Positions 1 through 9,850 are shown, counted from the first letter of the stretch. The stretch is DNA of 36,847 nucleotides from Desulfurivibrionaceae bacterium (GCA_030145275.1 JAQYVV010000028.1:1-36847); one strand, 5' to 3'. Notes: generated from the letters alone by a model not told the origin. Program-made: numbers and translations.

Positions 1-45
1 CCTGTGGTATTGCAGATGAAAATCGACAGCTTGTTGAACTTTCAT
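1..45 (-). CDS. N-terminal 15 codons of an unidentified gene, possibly a tyrosine recombinase (truncated by window edge)
   Basis: On the minus strand an ATG at 43-45 is preceded, five bases away, by a strong Shine-Dalgarno sequence, AGGAGGT at 51-57. The 15 residues visible (MKVQQAVDFHLQYHR) recall the start of XerD-like site-specific recombinases, but they are too few to settle the family. The gene runs off the left edge. The start itself is well supported by the ribosome binding site; the product is a guess. Confidence 0.4.
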   Translation of the reverse strand, partial: MKVQQAVDFHLQYHR

Positions 46-372
46 GACGAACCTCCTGAGAGTTGGGTTAATGTGGAACCACCTTGTTTACATGATAGCA
101 GAGAACAAGATTGGAGATGAATGGTGGGCTATGAGCATCAGGAAACATCTTAACTTTCATTTTTGGGTAAGCCATTAAGCCTGCCACTAACAATATTCCC
201 CTTGCGTCCCCTTGTAACCGCCATTTTCCTGGCATTCAAACGGCCTATTTTGATTGACGGAAAATATTGCCCAGGTTAGCGTTATGCCTGGTTTCAAATA
301 GGGAGAGAGTTCTTGAAAATTGAAAAAACACTCAGATTTATAGTTAGAAAACCCTATAGTGAGGTGTTTTAT
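46..372. other. Non-coding stretch between the partial gene and the IS remnant
   Basis: No convincing open reading frame is present. It contains the divergent upstream region of the minus-strand gene at 1-45, and imperfect complementary segments around 196-210 and 269-287 that do not form a regular attC fold. Nothing else is recognised. Confidence 0.5.
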
Positions 373-465
373 ATGACCCGTAAAAGAAGACCTGCCTTTA
401 CTGAAGAATACCTTAGAGAAGCAGTAAAGCGAGCAGAGGAACCTAGCAACAAACGATTAGATTAG
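373..465 (+). pseudogene. Remnant of an IS3-type transposase OrfA N terminus
   Basis: An ATG at 373 opens a 30-codon frame whose first residues (MTRKRRPAFTEEYLREAVKR) match the typical start of IS3-family OrfA proteins, the helix-turn-helix subunit, in which a basic RRxF[ST]xE motif is followed by xxREAVK. The frame stops at 463-465, long before the roughly 90 to 100 residues usual for OrfA, and no OrfB follows. It is therefore a decayed insertion sequence fragment just upstream of the restriction-modification operon, and may record how that operon arrived. The assignment rests on motif memory only. Confidence 0.5.
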
Positions 466-479
466 CATACCTTAGCCCT

Positions 480-504
480 TATAATACTGTGCTCGATTTC
501 GAGC
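480..504 (+). promoter_or_regulatory. Candidate hsdM promoter -10 box with an adjacent hairpin
   Basis: A perfect TATAAT lies at 480-485, but the -35 position 17 bases upstream (TTAGAT) is poor. Immediately downstream is a small inverted repeat, GCTCG-ATTT-CGAGC, at 491-504. The hsdM Shine-Dalgarno AGGAA follows near 521-525. The inverted repeat overlaps the expected transcription start and could be an operator; no controller gene is visible. Confidence 0.35.
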
Positions 505-532
505 TATTGGCAATTTTAAACAGGAAAACTCA

Positions 533-2104
533 ATGACAAGCACCCAACAACGCGCCGCCCTGCAACGCCAAATCTGGCAAATCGCCAACGATGTGCGCGG
601 CTCAGTGGATGGCTGGGATTTCAAGCAGTACGTACTTGGCACCCTGTTTTACCGCTTTATCAGCGAAAACTTTGCCGATTACATTGAAGGTGGTGATGAC
701 AGCATCAATTACGCAACTCTTGGCGATGAGGTGATTACCGACGACATTAAAGACGATGCCATCAAAACCAAGGGCTACTTTATCTACCCCAGCCAGCTGT
801 TTGCCAACATCGCCAAAGGCGCTAACACCAATGAAAGTTTGAATACGGATCTGGCCAGGATCTTTGCCGCCATTGAAAGCTCCGCCAACGGCTACCCCTC
901 TGAGCCGGACATCAAAGGCCTGTTTGCCGATTTTGACACCACCAGCAACCGCCTGGGCAATACAGTAAAGGATAAAAACCTGCGTTTGGCTGCTGTGCTC
1001 AAAGGCGTGGCCGGGCTGGACTTTGGTGATTCTCCTGGCGGCGATTTTGCAGGCAACCAGATCGACCTTTTTGGCGATGCCTACGAATTTCTCATCTCCA
1101 ACTATGCCGCCAATGCCGGTAAATCGGGTGGTGAGTTCTTCACTCCGCAGCATGTGTCCAGGCTGATTGCCCAGCTCGCCATGCACAAGCAAACCAGCGT
1201 CAACAAGATTTATGACCCGGCCTGTGGCTCCGGCTCGCTACTTCTACAAGCCAAAAAACACTTTGACGCCCATATTATTGAAGACGGCTTTTGGGGGCAG
1301 GAGATCAACCACACCACCTACAACCTGGCGCGGATGAACATGTTCTTGCACAACATCAACTACGACAAGTTCAATATCCAGCTGGGCAACACCCTGATCG
1401 ACCCGCACTTTGGCGACGACAAACCCTTTGATGCCATCGTCTCCAACCCACCTTACTCGGTAAAGTGGATAGGCGCAGATGACCCAACCCTGATTAACGA
1501 CGAACGCTTTGCCCCCGCAGGCGTATTAGCGCCCAAATCCAAAGCCGACTTTGGCTTTGTGCTGCATGCGCTGAGTTATCTTTCTAGCAAAGGCCGCGCC
1601 GCCATTGTCTGCTTTCCCGGCATTTTTTACCGTGGCGGCGCCGAGCAGAAAATCCGCCAATATCTGGTGGATAACAACTATGTGGAAACGGTGATTTCCC
1701 TCGCCCCCAACCTGTTTTTTGGCACCACCATCGCCGTGACCATACTGGTGCTGTCCAAACACAAGACTGACACCACCACCCAGTTTATTGATGCCAGTGG
1801 CCTGTTTAAAAAGGAAACCAATACCAACATCCTCACCGACAAGCACATCGAACAGATCATGCAGGCGTTCGACAGCAAAGAGAATGTTGATCACCTCGCC
1901 AAATCAGTGTCCTTTGAGCAGGTAGCCGCCAACGACTACAACCTGTCGGTCAGCAGTTACGTGGAAGCCAAAGACAATCGCGAAGTAGTTGATATTGCCG
2001 AGTTGAATGCCGAGCTTAAAACCACCGTCGCCAGGATCGACAAGCTTCGATCGGATATTGATGCCATTGTGGCCCAGATTGAAGGCGAGGAACTTGAGGC
2101 ATGA
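533..2104 (+). CDS. hsdM: Type I restriction-modification DNA methyltransferase subunit HsdM (EcoR124I-like)
   Basis: This is the adenine-N6 methyltransferase subunit, which pairs with HsdS to methylate the target and joins HsdR to cut unmodified DNA. It has the four-helix N-terminal domain of type I M subunits. The SAM-binding motif I DPACGSG is at residues 228-234, and the catalytic motif IV NPPY at 305-308 within [10 protein letters not shown]. At 523 residues it is close to EcoR124I HsdM (about 520). The ATG follows an AGGAA ribosome binding site. Its stop overlaps the hsdS start in an ATGA, so the two are translationally coupled. Base composition is GC-richer than the native genes at the right of the window, consistent with transfer. 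Both catalytic motifs are intact, so it should be active. Confidence 0.96.
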   Translation: MTSTQQRAALQRQIWQIANDVRGSVDGWDFKQYVLGTLFYRFISENFADYIEGGDDSINYATLGDEVITDDIKDDAIKTKGYFIYPSQLFANIAKGANTNESLNTDLARIFAAIESSANGYPSEPDIKGLFADFDTTSNRLGNTVKDKNLRLAAVLKGVAGLDFGDSPGGDFAGNQIDLFGDAYEFLISNYAANAGKSGGEFFTPQHVSRLIAQLAMHKQTSVNKIYDPACGSGSLLLQAKKHFDAHIIEDGFWGQEINHTTYNLARMNMFLHNINYDKFNIQLGNTLIDPHFGDDKPFDAIVSNPPYSVKWIGADDPTLINDERFAPAGVLAPKSKADFGFVLHALSYLSSKGRAAIVCFPGIFYRGGAEQKIRQYLVDNNYVETVISLAPNLFFGTTIAVTILVLSKHKTDTTTQFIDASGLFKKETNTNILTDKHIEQIMQAFDSKENVDHLAKSVSFEQVAANDYNLSVSSYVEAKDNREVVDIAELNAELKTTVARIDKLRSDIDAIVAQIEGEELEA

Positions 2105-3339
2105 GCAATATGAACTTTATGGAAAAACTGCTGGATGGCGTTGCGGTGGAGTGGAAGGCACTGGGGGAAGTGCTTGTACGTACCAAGGGTACAAAGATAA
2201 CTGCTGGCCAGATGAAACAATTACATAAGGATGGCGCGCCTTTGAAAGTTTTTGCGGGTGGCAGAACTGTTGCATTCGTCAATTATGAAGATATACCTGC
2301 AAAGGATGTAAACAGAGAACCTTCCGTTATTGTAAAGTCACGCGGCGTAATTGAATTTGAGTATTACGACAAACCGTTTACTCATAAGAATGAAATGTGG
2401 TCGTATCACTCAAATAAAAACGAAATCAGTATCAAGTATATTTACCATTTCTTGAAATTGAATGAGCCTCACTTTCAGAATATTGGCAGCAAAATGCAAA
2501 TGCCACAAATAGCAACACCTGTTACTGATAAGTTTCCCATCCCCATCCCATGCCCAGATAACCCAGAAAAATCGCTTGCCATCCAAGCCGAAATCGTCCG
2601 CATTCTGGACACCTTTACCGAGCTGACCGCCGAGCTGACCGCCGAGCTGACCGCCGAGCTGACCGCCCGCAAAAAACAATACAACTACTATCGCGACCAG
2701 TTGTTGAGTTTTGAGGAAGGGGAAGTGGACCACTTACCTATGGGGCAGGAAGGAGTTGGTGAATTCATTCGTGGCGGAGGGTTACAGAAAAAAGATTTTA
2801 CGGAAACTGGTGTTGGTTGCATTCACTATGGGCAAATCTACACGCACTATGGCACATACGCGGACAAGACTAAAACTTGTGTTTCAAAAGAGTTTGCCAA
2901 GAAAGCTCGTAAAGCTAAATCAGGCGATTTAGTTATAGCTACAACAAGTGAGAACGATGAAGATGTCTGCAAGACTGTTGCATGGCTAGGGGGTGAAGAG
3001 ATTGCAGTAAGCAACGATGCTTGCATTTATAGGCACAATTTAAACCCGAAATACGTTTCTTACTTCTTTCAGACAGAGCAATTTCAAAAACAAAAAAGGC
3101 AATACATTACTGGTGCAAAAGTACGGCGCGTGAATGCTGATAATTTGGCGAAGATATTAATCCCTATACCTTCGCAGGAAGAACAAGCCCGCATCGTTTC
3201 CATTCTAGACAAATTCGAGACCCTAACCACCTCCATCAGCGACGGCTTGCCCCGCGAAATTGCATTGCGCCAAAAGCAATATGAATACTACCGCGATTTG
3301 CTGTTGAGCTTCCCCAAGCCTGAAGAGGCAGCGGCCTGA
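2101..3339 (+). CDS. hsdS: Type IC specificity subunit HsdS with an ELTA spacer repeat
   Basis: This is the DNA recognition subunit. It has two target recognition domains, roughly residues 10-165 and 220-355. They are separated by a central conserved helix and followed by a C-terminal one. The C-terminal conserved region ([20 protein letters not shown] and onward) closely resembles EcoR124I HsdS as I recall it. The central helix carries a fourfold ELTA (or threefold TAEL) repeat at residues 174-189. In the EcoR124 family the count of this repeat sets the spacer between the two half-sites. The two recognition domains are AT-rich and do not look like those of EcoR124I, so the target sequence should differ. 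The gene overlaps hsdM by 4 bp and ends 1 bp before prrC. At 412 residues it is full length. Confidence 0.95.
   Translation: MSNMNFMEKLLDGVAVEWKALGEVLVRTKGTKITAGQMKQLHKDGAPLKVFAGGRTVAFVNYEDIPAKDVNREPSVIVKSRGVIEFEYYDKPFTHKNEMWSYHSNKNEISIKYIYHFLKLNEPHFQNIGSKMQMPQIATPVTDKFPIPIPCPDNPEKSLAIQAEIVRILDTFTELTAELTAELTAELTARKKQYNYYRDQLLSFEEGEVDHLPMGQEGVGEFIRGGGLQKKDFTETGVGCIHYGQIYTHYGTYADKTKTCVSKEFAKKARKAKSGDLVIATTSENDEDVCKTVAWLGGEEIAVSNDACIYRHNLNPKYVSYFFQTEQFQKQKRQYITGAKVRRVNADNLAKILIPIPSQEEQARIVSILDKFETLTTSISDGLPREIALRQKQYEYYRDLLLSFPKPEEAAA
2620..2667 (+). repeat. Four tandem 12-bp units in hsdS encoding (Glu-Leu-Thr-Ala)x4
   Basis: The unit GAGCTGACCGCC is repeated exactly four times, in frame, with no mismatch, at 2620, 2632, 2644 and 2656. 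Counted as in EcoR124 this gives three complete TAEL units. The 3-copy form of EcoR124 (R124II) recognises half-sites with a 7-bp spacer and the 2-copy form a 6-bp spacer. Identical tandem units can change copy number by slippage without shifting the frame, so the repeat may be a specificity switch. Confidence 0.95.
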
Positions 3340-3340
3340 C

Positions 3341-4540
3341 ATGAGCAAGACGCTAACGGAAATAGCTCAGCAGCTAAAAGATGCCAATAAAAAAGTGCAG
3401 TTAATCTATGCCTTTAACGGCGTAGGCAAAACACGGCTGTCGCGTGAGTTTAAACAGCTGATTGCTCCCAAGAATGATAAGGGTGAAGGTGCCGATGATA
3501 CTGAGCTATTACTGTCGCGCACTAAAATCCTGTATTACAACGCTTTTACCGAAGACCTGTTTTACTGGGATAACGATTTGGAAAGTGATGCCGAGCCAAA
3601 GCTGAAAATCCAGCCCAACTCGTTCACGGGCTGGATTCTGCAGGAGCAAGGGCAGGATCGGAATATCATTACAAACTTCCAGCGTTACGCTAATGACAAA
3701 TTAACGCCACGGTTTAACGAAGAATATAAAGTCAAAGACAAGGACGACAAAGAGATTGCTGTTAAGGCCTTTTCGGAGGTGACTTTCTCTCTTGAGCGCG
3801 GCGATGATGAACGCTCAGGCAACCTGAAAATCTCAAAAGGTGAAGAAAGCAACTTTGTTTGGAGTATTTTTTACACCCTGCTTGAACAAGTGATTGGCAT
3901 TTTGAATGTTGCCGAGCCAAGCGAGCGTGAAACGAATCAGTTTGACCAGTTGGAATATGTATTTATTGATGACCCTGTGAGTTCGCTGGATGAAAACCAT
4001 TTGATTGAACTCGCAGTAGACCTGGCGCAACTCATAAAGTACAACGAATCAGATGTTAGATTTATAGTTACAACTCATAACCCGCTATTTTATAACGTGC
4101 TACACAATGAACTAAGTAGAGGCAACAAAAGTTATAAGAAAAAGCACTTTGAAAAATACAGACTAGAAGTGCTAGAAGATGGCATGTACCAGTTAATAGA
4201 GCAGCCTAATGATTCGCCATTTTCATATCACCTTTATCTCAAAGCTGAACTTGAGAAAGCCATAGAAACAGGCCATCTACATAAGTATCACTTCAATTTT
4301 CTTCGAAATATTCTAGAAAAAACCTCGACGTTTCTCGGGTATAGAAACTGGGGTGATTTACTACCTAGAGATAGTGAAGGGAGGGTCAATCCCTATGAGA
4401 CTAGAATTATAAACATCTCTAGCCATTCAAAACACTCCAGCGAAGAAGTGACTAAGCTTACGGAGGACGATAAGCGCGTGTTAGGTTACTTGGTGGGTAA
4501 AATTAATGAAATGTATCGCTTTGGTTTGAACGTTAGCTAG
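3341..4540 (+). CDS. prrC: PrrC-type anticodon nuclease (ABC-like NTPase plus ACNase domain)
   Basis: PrrC is a latent tRNA-Lys anticodon nuclease held inactive by its associated type I restriction enzyme. It is released when a phage protein disables the enzyme, and it then blocks translation. The N-terminal NTPase has a Walker A-like FNGVGKT at residues 25-31. A joined signature and Walker B segment, [10 protein letters not shown], is at 208-217. An ABC-type switch histidine is at 246 (TTHNP). The C-terminal third contains Arg322-X3-Glu326 and His362 or His365, matching the catalytic triad Arg320/Glu324/His356 of E. coli PrrC in order and spacing. Length (399 versus 396 residues) and position between hsdS and hsdR match EcoprrI. 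The gene is more AT-rich than hsdM and hsdR, so it may have joined the operon as a module. RloC is excluded by its much greater length. Confidence 0.9.
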   Translation: MSKTLTEIAQQLKDANKKVQLIYAFNGVGKTRLSREFKQLIAPKNDKGEGADDTELLLSRTKILYYNAFTEDLFYWDNDLESDAEPKLKIQPNSFTGWILQEQGQDRNIITNFQRYANDKLTPRFNEEYKVKDKDDKEIAVKAFSEVTFSLERGDDERSGNLKISKGEESNFVWSIFYTLLEQVIGILNVAEPSERETNQFDQLEYVFIDDPVSSLDENHLIELAVDLAQLIKYNESDVRFIVTTHNPLFYNVLHNELSRGNKSYKKKHFEKYRLEVLEDGMYQLIEQPNDSPFSYHLYLKAELEKAIETGHLHKYHFNFLRNILEKTSTFLGYRNWGDLLPRDSEGRVNPYETRIINISSHSKHSSEEVTKLTEDDKRVLGYLVGKINEMYRFGLNVS

Positions 4541-4568
4541 ATAAGCGAGCTTATTAGTAGGTAGAGAA

Positions 4569-7500
4569 ATGACAGAATATAAAGCCATCGCTGAATCGAA
4601 CAATTTTATCGTACTCGATAAATACACCAAGGAATGGCAGGGGTCAGAAAGCTACCAGAGCGAAGGCGATCTGGAGCGCGAGTTGGTTCAGGATTTGATC
4701 AACCAAGGCTATGAATACCTGCCCGACCTGAATAACCCGGAGGCCATGCTGGTCAATGTGCGTGAGCAGTTGCAAGTGTTGAATAATGTGCAGTTTTCGA
4801 ACGGTGAATGGTTGCGCTTTGTGGAAACTTATCTTGATAAGCCCAGTGATGGCATTACCGACAAAACTCGTAAAGTGCATGATGACTATATCCATGATTT
4901 TGTCTTTGACGATGGCCGTATTCAGAACATTTACCTGCTCGATAAAAAGAATATTACTCGCAATAAACTGCAGGTGATCAAGCAGTTTGAACAAAGCGGC
5001 ACTCACGCCAACCGCTACGATGTCACGATTTTGGTCAACGGCTTGCCACTGGTACAAATTGAGCTGAAAAAACGCGGCGTGGCGATTCGCGAAGCCTTTA
5101 ACCAGGTACATCGCTACAGTAAAGAAAGTTTTAATGTGGAACACTCACTGTTTAAATATTTGCAGCTGTTTGTGATTTCCAATGGCACCGACAGCCGCTA
5201 TTTTGCCAACACCACGGCGCGCAACAAAAACAGTTTCGATTTCACGACGAACTGGGCGAAGGCCGATAACAGCCTGATCAAAGACATAAAAGACTTCACT
5301 GCGACCTTTTTCCAGAAAAACACCCTGCTCAATGTGCTGCTGCATTATTCGGTATTTGATGTGAGCGATATCCTGCTGGTGATGCGCCCTTACCAGATTG
5401 CCGCCACCGAGCGTATGTTGTGGAAAATCAACAGCGCTTATCAAGCTAAAAGTTGGAGCAAGCCAGAAAGCGGCGGCTTTATCTGGCATACCACCGGCTC
5501 CGGTAAAACCCTCACCAGCTTTAAGGCGGCACGCCTAGCGACTGAGCTGGATTTTATCGATAAGGTGTTCTTTGTGGTGGACAGGAAAGACCTGGACTAC
5601 CAGACCATGAAAGAATACCAGCGCTTTTCACCCGATAGCGTGAATGGCTCCGACAGTACCGCCGGGCTTAAGCGTAATCTGGATAAAGATGACAATAAAA
5701 TCATTGTCACCACCATCCAGAAGCTCAACAACCTGATGAAAAGTGAAGGCGACATGCCGGTTTACAACAAGCAGGTGGTGTTTATTTTTGATGAATGCCA
5801 TCGCAGCCAGTTTGGTGAGGCGCAGAAAAACCTGCAGCGTAAGTTTAAAAGGTACTATCAGTTTGGTTTTACCGGTACGCCCATCTTCCCGCAAAACGCC
5901 CTGGGCGCAGAGACCACCGCCAGCGTATTTGGCCGCGAATTGCATTCCTATGTGATTACCGATGCCATTCGCGATGAAAAGGTGCTCAAGTTCAAGGTGG
6001 ACTACAACGATGTACGCCCGCAATTCAAGGCGCTTGAAACCGAGCAGGATGAGAAAAAATTAACAGCGGCGGAAAACAAGCAGGCCTTGTTGCATCCCGA
6101 CCGGATTCGGGAAGTATCGCAGTATATTCTGAATAACTTCCGGCAAAAAACCCATCGCCTGCAAGCGGGTGGCAAGACCTTTAATGCCATGTTTGCGGTG
6201 AGCAGTGTGGATGCGGCCAAGCTGTATTACGAGACGTTCAGGCAGTTGCAGCAGGGCATGGACAAGCCGCTAATGGTTGCCACCATCTTTTCGTTTGCGG
6301 CCAATGAAGAACAGGATGCCGTGGGCGAGATTCCAGATGAAAGCTTTGATGTATCGGCCATGAACTCCAGCGCCAAGGAGTTTTTAAGCGCCGCCATTGC
6401 CGACTATAATGCGGCGTTTAAAACCAATTTTGGTGTGGACAGCAATGGCTTTCAAAACTATTACCGCGACCTGGCCAAGCGCGTAATAAGCCAGGACATA
6501 GACTTGCTGATCGTGGTAGGCATGTTTCTGACAGGCTTTGATGCCCCCGCGCTGAACACCTTATTTGTCGATAAAAACCTGCGCTATCACGGTTTAATCC
6601 AGGCCTATTCACGCACCAACCGCATCTATGATGCCACCAAAACCTTCGGCAATATCGTTACCTTCCGCGATCTGGAGAAGGCGACAGTCGATGCCATTAC
6701 CCTGTTTGGTGATAATAACACCAAAAACGTGGTGCTGGAAAAAAGCTACAAGGAATACATGGAAGGCTTTACCGATGTGGTTACCGGTGAAGCCCGACGT
6801 GGTTTCATGGATGTGGTTGCGGAATTAGAGCAACGCTTTCCTAAACCTGATGAAATTGTATTGGAAAAGGACAAAAAAGACTTCGCGAAGTTGTTTGGTG
6901 AGTATTTGCGTGTAGAGAACGTGCTACAAAACTACGATGAATTTGCCAGTCTGAAGGCCTTGCAAGGCGTTGACACAAGCGATCCGGAGGCAGTTGAGGC
7001 CTTCAAGGCTGAACACTATTTAACTGATGATGGCCTGGCGGCATTGCAAACCATCAGAGTCCCTGCCGAGCGGAAGATTCAGGATTACCGCTCAACCTAT
7101 AACGATATTCGTGATTGGCTGCGCCGTGAAAAGTCCGCAGAAGAAAAAGAGCAATCCTCCATTGATTGGGACGATGTCGTGTTTGAGGTGGACTTGCTTA
7201 AATCGCAAGAGATAACCCTAGATTACATTCTTGAATTGATTTTTGAGCAAAACAAGAAGAATAAAACCAAGGGCGAATTGATCGAAGAAGTGCGCCGCTT
7301 GATTCGTGCAAGCCTCGGTAACCGGGCGAAAGAAAGCCTGATTGTTGATTTCATTAACCAAACCAACCTGGATGAGATGGTTGATAAAGCCGGTATCATT
7401 GATGAATTCTTCAGCTTTGCGCAAGCGGAGCAAGCCCGAGAAGCAGAAGAGCTGATTCGTTCAGAGGGCTTGAATGAAGCTGCAGCCAAGCGCTATATCA

Positions 7501-7667
7501 TTTCCTCGCTGAAACGAGAGTACGCCAGCGAAAACGGTACTGAGCTCAATTCAACACTACCCCAAATGAGTCCGCTTAACCCAAAGTACAAAACCAAGAA
7601 GCAGAGTGTTTTTCAGAAAATCGCCATGTTTGTTGAGAAATTCAAGGGCGTTGGTGGGCAGATTTAG
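4569..7667 (+). CDS. hsdR: Type I restriction endonuclease and translocase subunit HsdR (EcoR124I-like)
   Basis: This is the motor and nuclease subunit, which translocates DNA with ATP and cleaves it at a distance from the recognition site. The PD-(D/E)XK nuclease has Asp151, Glu165 and Lys167 (VQIELKKRG), the same residue numbers as the catalytic residues of EcoR124I HsdR. The superfamily 2 motor has Walker A TTGSGKT at 308-314 with Lys313, a DECH box at 408-411, and an FTGTP motif III about 30 residues later. The length of 1032 residues compares with about 1038 in EcoR124I. It follows prrC by 28 bp and completes the operon. No frameshift or lost catalytic residue is visible, so the system is probably functional. 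Confidence 0.96.
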   Translation: MTEYKAIAESNNFIVLDKYTKEWQGSESYQSEGDLERELVQDLINQGYEYLPDLNNPEAMLVNVREQLQVLNNVQFSNGEWLRFVETYLDKPSDGITDKTRKVHDDYIHDFVFDDGRIQNIYLLDKKNITRNKLQVIKQFEQSGTHANRYDVTILVNGLPLVQIELKKRGVAIREAFNQVHRYSKESFNVEHSLFKYLQLFVISNGTDSRYFANTTARNKNSFDFTTNWAKADNSLIKDIKDFTATFFQKNTLLNVLLHYSVFDVSDILLVMRPYQIAATERMLWKINSAYQAKSWSKPESGGFIWHTTGSGKTLTSFKAARLATELDFIDKVFFVVDRKDLDYQTMKEYQRFSPDSVNGSDSTAGLKRNLDKDDNKIIVTTIQKLNNLMKSEGDMPVYNKQVVFIFDECHRSQFGEAQKNLQRKFKRYYQFGFTGTPIFPQNALGAETTASVFGRELHSYVITDAIRDEKVLKFKVDYNDVRPQFKALETEQDEKKLTAAENKQALLHPDRIREVSQYILNNFRQKTHRLQAGGKTFNAMFAVSSVDAAKLYYETFRQLQQGMDKPLMVATIFSFAANEEQDAVGEIPDESFDVSAMNSSAKEFLSAAIADYNAAFKTNFGVDSNGFQNYYRDLAKRVISQDIDLLIVVGMFLTGFDAPALNTLFVDKNLRYHGLIQAYSRTNRIYDATKTFGNIVTFRDLEKATVDAITLFGDNNTKNVVLEKSYKEYMEGFTDVVTGEARRGFMDVVAELEQRFPKPDEIVLEKDKKDFAKLFGEYLRVENVLQNYDEFASLKALQGVDTSDPEAVEAFKAEHYLTDDGLAALQTIRVPAERKIQDYRSTYNDIRDWLRREKSAEEKEQSSIDWDDVVFEVDLLKSQEITLDYILELIFEQNKKNKTKGELIEEVRRLIRASLGNRAKESLIVDFINQTNLDEMVDKAGIIDEFFSFAQAEQAREAEELIRSEGLNEAAAKRYIISSLKREYASENGTELNSTLPQMSPLNPKYKTKKQSVFQKIAMFVEKFKGVGGQI

Positions 7668-7703
7668 GCCCGCCTTCATGTTATTCAACGAGTAGTAGAA
7701 GCA

Positions 7704-7775
7704 TGCCAACAAGTTGCTGCACTCGGATAAATTACTCGCTGCGCTTCCAATTTTCCGGTGAGCAAGGTGTTAGCA
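7704..7775 (+). other. Integron attC recombination site
   Basis: The outer boxes are TGCCAAC (R'', 7704-7710) and GTTAGCA (R', 7769-7775), complementary except for one base. The inner boxes are TTGCTGCACTCGGA (7714-7727) and TCCGGTGAGCAA (7754-7765). They pair fully once the G at 7719 and the T at 7723 are left unpaired. Those two unpaired bases are the extrahelical bases that set strand choice in attC sites. A 26-base variable loop lies between. The whole is 72 bp, within the attC range. It sits 36 bp after hsdR and upstream of the nuclease gene. R' departs from the GTTRRRY consensus at its last two bases, so recombination efficiency is uncertain. Confidence 0.75.
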
Positions 7776-7804
7776 TTGCCACATCCAACCGCAGGAATTT
7801 CTCA

Positions 7805-7836
7805 ACTCACCCCAGGTAGAGATATCTACTGTGAGT
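7805..7836 (+). promoter_or_regulatory. Hairpin upstream of the secreted nuclease gene
   Basis: Nested inverted repeats ACTCAC (7805-7810) with GTGAGT (7831-7836), and GTAGA (7816-7820) with TCTAC (7825-7829), surround a GATA loop. No uridine run follows, so it is not an intrinsic terminator. It could be an operator or a leader structure. Confidence 0.35.
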
Positions 7837-7912
7837 GTCAGATTTAATAATGCCTGTTCTAGTCATGACCTTTGGTCATTATTATAGCGCCCCCTACGCT
7901 GCTATGGAAAAA

Positions 7913-8596
7913 ATGAATAACAAAATTCCTTTGAAAACAATAGCCTGCACCATTCTTCTAACCATCCTAAGTATTACATTCGCCCACGCTGAACAATGCA
8001 CGATTGCTCATGTTTCCGACGGTGACACAGTCAACGCTATTTGCAATGACCTCAAGGTTGTTAAAATCCGCCTTTACGGTATTGATACCCCAGAAAAGAA
8101 ACAGAGCTTTGGGCAAGAGGCTACGCAATACACCAGGCAGGCTGTCCTTGATAAGATTGTTGATGTCCAGGTAATAGACACAGATCGCTATGGTCGTAGT
8201 GTAGCGGTAGTCAAACAGGGCAGTTTCAATCTAAATGAAATGCTCGTAAAAAAAGGTTTCGCTTGGACTTATGATAGGTATTGCAAAAAGTCGTTCTGTG
8301 ATGAGTTTAAGAACTATGAAAAACAAGCACGCCAACAGCGGAGCGGCTTATGGTCTGAAAATACACCAACAGCCCCTTGGGATTACAGAAGAGGGGTGGG
8401 GACCGATACCCCTATCAGCTCACCCAAAGGATCACCTACAGCATCTACAGGTGCTTATCATGGTAATCTAAAAAGCCATGTCTTCCATGGCCTTGGATGT
8501 AGACATTACAATTGCAAAAACTGCAGAAAATCCTTCTCGTCAAAATCCGAAGCCCAAAACGCTGGCTATAGACCCCATAGCCAGTGTGTGAATTAG
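7913..8596 (+). CDS. Secreted thermonuclease-like (SNase) protein with a C-terminal Cys/His metal-binding motif
   Basis: This is a staphylococcal nuclease-fold phosphodiesterase, predicted to be exported and to cut DNA or RNA with calcium. Counting from ATG 7913, residues 1-26 form a Sec signal peptide ending in AHA. The SNase domain has Arg53, Asp58 and Glu61 in IRLYGIDTPE and Arg95 in DRYGR, matching Arg35, Asp40, Glu43 and Arg87 of the S. aureus enzyme. After a Ser/Thr/Pro-rich linker, the last 45 residues carry a GCRHYNCKNC motif and a final Cys. This resembles the small zinc-binding (Ada-like) tail often attached to bacterial SNases. ATG 7904 is an alternative start; the long upstream extension in this frame has no ribosome binding site and would bury the signal peptide. 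The gene lies just after attC, so it may have been captured as a cassette. Confidence 0.88.
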   Translation: MNNKIPLKTIACTILLTILSITFAHAEQCTIAHVSDGDTVNAICNDLKVVKIRLYGIDTPEKKQSFGQEATQYTRQAVLDKIVDVQVIDTDRYGRSVAVVKQGSFNLNEMLVKKGFAWTYDRYCKKSFCDEFKNYEKQARQQRSGLWSENTPTAPWDYRRGVGTDTPISSPKGSPTASTGAYHGNLKSHVFHGLGCRHYNCKNCRKSFSSKSEAQNAGYRPHSQCVN

Positions 8597-8636
8597 CTTC
8601 CCCGAATATTCACCTGAAATCTAGGCAGTCTGAGTA

Positions 8637-9023
8637 GTGAAAACAAGCCCTCAACACATCACACGTATAGACCAACCGGCCAAGAAAACATTTGGTTGGT
8701 ATGCGCGGTTCCTCCATGGACAAGAGAAATACTCTAAACTGTTTAGCGATAAAAAGAACGGAGGCAAAGATCAGGCATTTGTCGCGGCCCAAAAATGGGT
8801 TTCTGAAACCATGAAGGTTTTAGGTTTAAAGTATGGCGAAAACACAAACACAACAGGTTTCCTAGGGATTTATGAATTAAAGACACAAAACAGGATCATA
8901 GCCGTGTGGAAAACACCAGAAGGGAAGAGAGGTCAAACTTCTCGCTCTTTAACCAACAACGAGCGCAATGAGGCTATAGAAGAACTGGTGAAGATCCAGC
9001 GCCTGAAGAACAGAGGGGAATAA
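8637..9023 (+). CDS. AP2-like DNA-binding domain protein
   Basis: A 128-residue basic protein starts at GTG 8637. Residues 6-60 (ITRIDQPAKKTFGWYARF, then a Lys-rich stretch and KDQAFVAAQKW) resemble bacterial AP2/ERF-type domains, a three-stranded sheet packed on one helix that binds DNA. The C-terminal half (GFLGIYELKTQNRIIAVW) repeats a similar beta pattern, so there may be two domains. Such proteins are common on mobile elements and phages as homing or regulatory DNA binders. The ribosome binding site is weak, so the exact start is uncertain. The function is inferred from the fold only. Confidence 0.55.
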   Translation: MKTSPQHITRIDQPAKKTFGWYARFLHGQEKYSKLFSDKKNGGKDQAFVAAQKWVSETMKVLGLKYGENTNTTGFLGIYELKTQNRIIAVWKTPEGKRGQTSRSLTNNERNEAIEELVKIQRLKNRGE

Positions 9024-9208
9024 TGGAAGAACAACCGGAAACCTCTATTCTGCTGCAGTACTAAATGAGGGAGGGTTGTAATCCCACCTCACACTATAAA
9101 CGAACGTTTTATATGTGTTGATTTCACTCCTTAAAACATGATATTGTAGTATTAAGATTTGGTTGAATTTAATTAAGTAAAAGGGTTTTGGGTGTGAGGT
9201 ATAAAATT

Positions 9209-9850
9209 ATGGAAATAAAAAAAACTGAAAAAACGATCGAAGTAGCTTCTGCGTATACTCCCGAGTTGCCTTCAAAGGCGAAAAAAATTGGAGGTAAATG
9301 GAATGCCAGGAGTCGCCGCTGGGTTTTTGACATCCGAGACGAGGAGCGGGTTGCCGAGTTGTACCAGAGCGTATATGGCACGTGGGGCAATGAGGATGCA
9401 ACCTTATCAGATGCTGTCATTGTCAGAATGAGAGCCAACAAAGATCTTTACCTGAATGAGGGTGGTTTTTTTGTGGGAGGCTACATGGTTGTATCGCTCC
9501 CGCGTGAAACCTATAAGCGCCATGGTTATGGCAACGAGGGAGATGTGACAGTGTGCAACATCTTGTATCATGCTGGGGTTACCCTGGGTAAGGGTGTAAC
9601 TTTAGTCGAAGGTGATTTTATACCAAAAGGGCGTCCTATTTTTGGGATCAAAACCCCTGAGGGCACAACCATAGAAATTAAAGATATCCCTATGACTGTA
9701 ATCGCTGCAAACAACGATAAACTCTCGAAAGACTGGCTTGTTGAGATTGTCAGCGATCTAGACAATGCAGCCTTGCAAGCCGAAAAGAAAAGGTTGCTCA
9801 CCAGGATTGCAGAGATTGATACTCTTTTAGGGCAGTGTAAGGCCGCATGA
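9209..9850 (+). CDS. Conserved mobile-element protein of unknown function
   Basis: A 213-residue protein starts at ATG 9209, eight bases after GAGGT; an upstream GTG at 9188 has no such site. The first 55 residues (beginning MEIKKTEKTIEVAS and including KIGGKWNARSRRWVFD) form a compact beta-alpha domain. That pattern recurs at the start of hypothetical proteins on plasmids and integrative elements, and it resembles a nucleic-acid or HARP-like fold. A second beta-rich domain spans about residues 65-170. The last 35 residues form a charged coiled coil (QAEKKRLLTRIAEIDTLL). The gene overlaps the serine recombinase by 4 bp, so they are co-translated. No enzymatic motif is recognised. Confidence 0.6.
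   Translation: MEIKKTEKTIEVASAYTPELPSKAKKIGGKWNARSRRWVFDIRDEERVAELYQSVYGTWGNEDATLSDAVIVRMRANKDLYLNEGGFFVGGYMVVSLPRETYKRHGYGNEGDVTVCNILYHAGVTLGKGVTLVEGDFIPKGRPIFGIKTPEGTTIEIKDIPMTVIAANNDKLSKDWLVEIVSDLDNAALQAEKKRLLTRIAEIDTLLGQCKAA

Noticed and set aside
196..300. Possible second attC near the left edge (CACTAAC ... GTTAGCG with AATATT repeats)
   Set aside because: Pairing needs large bulges on the wrong arm and no regular L boxes are present.
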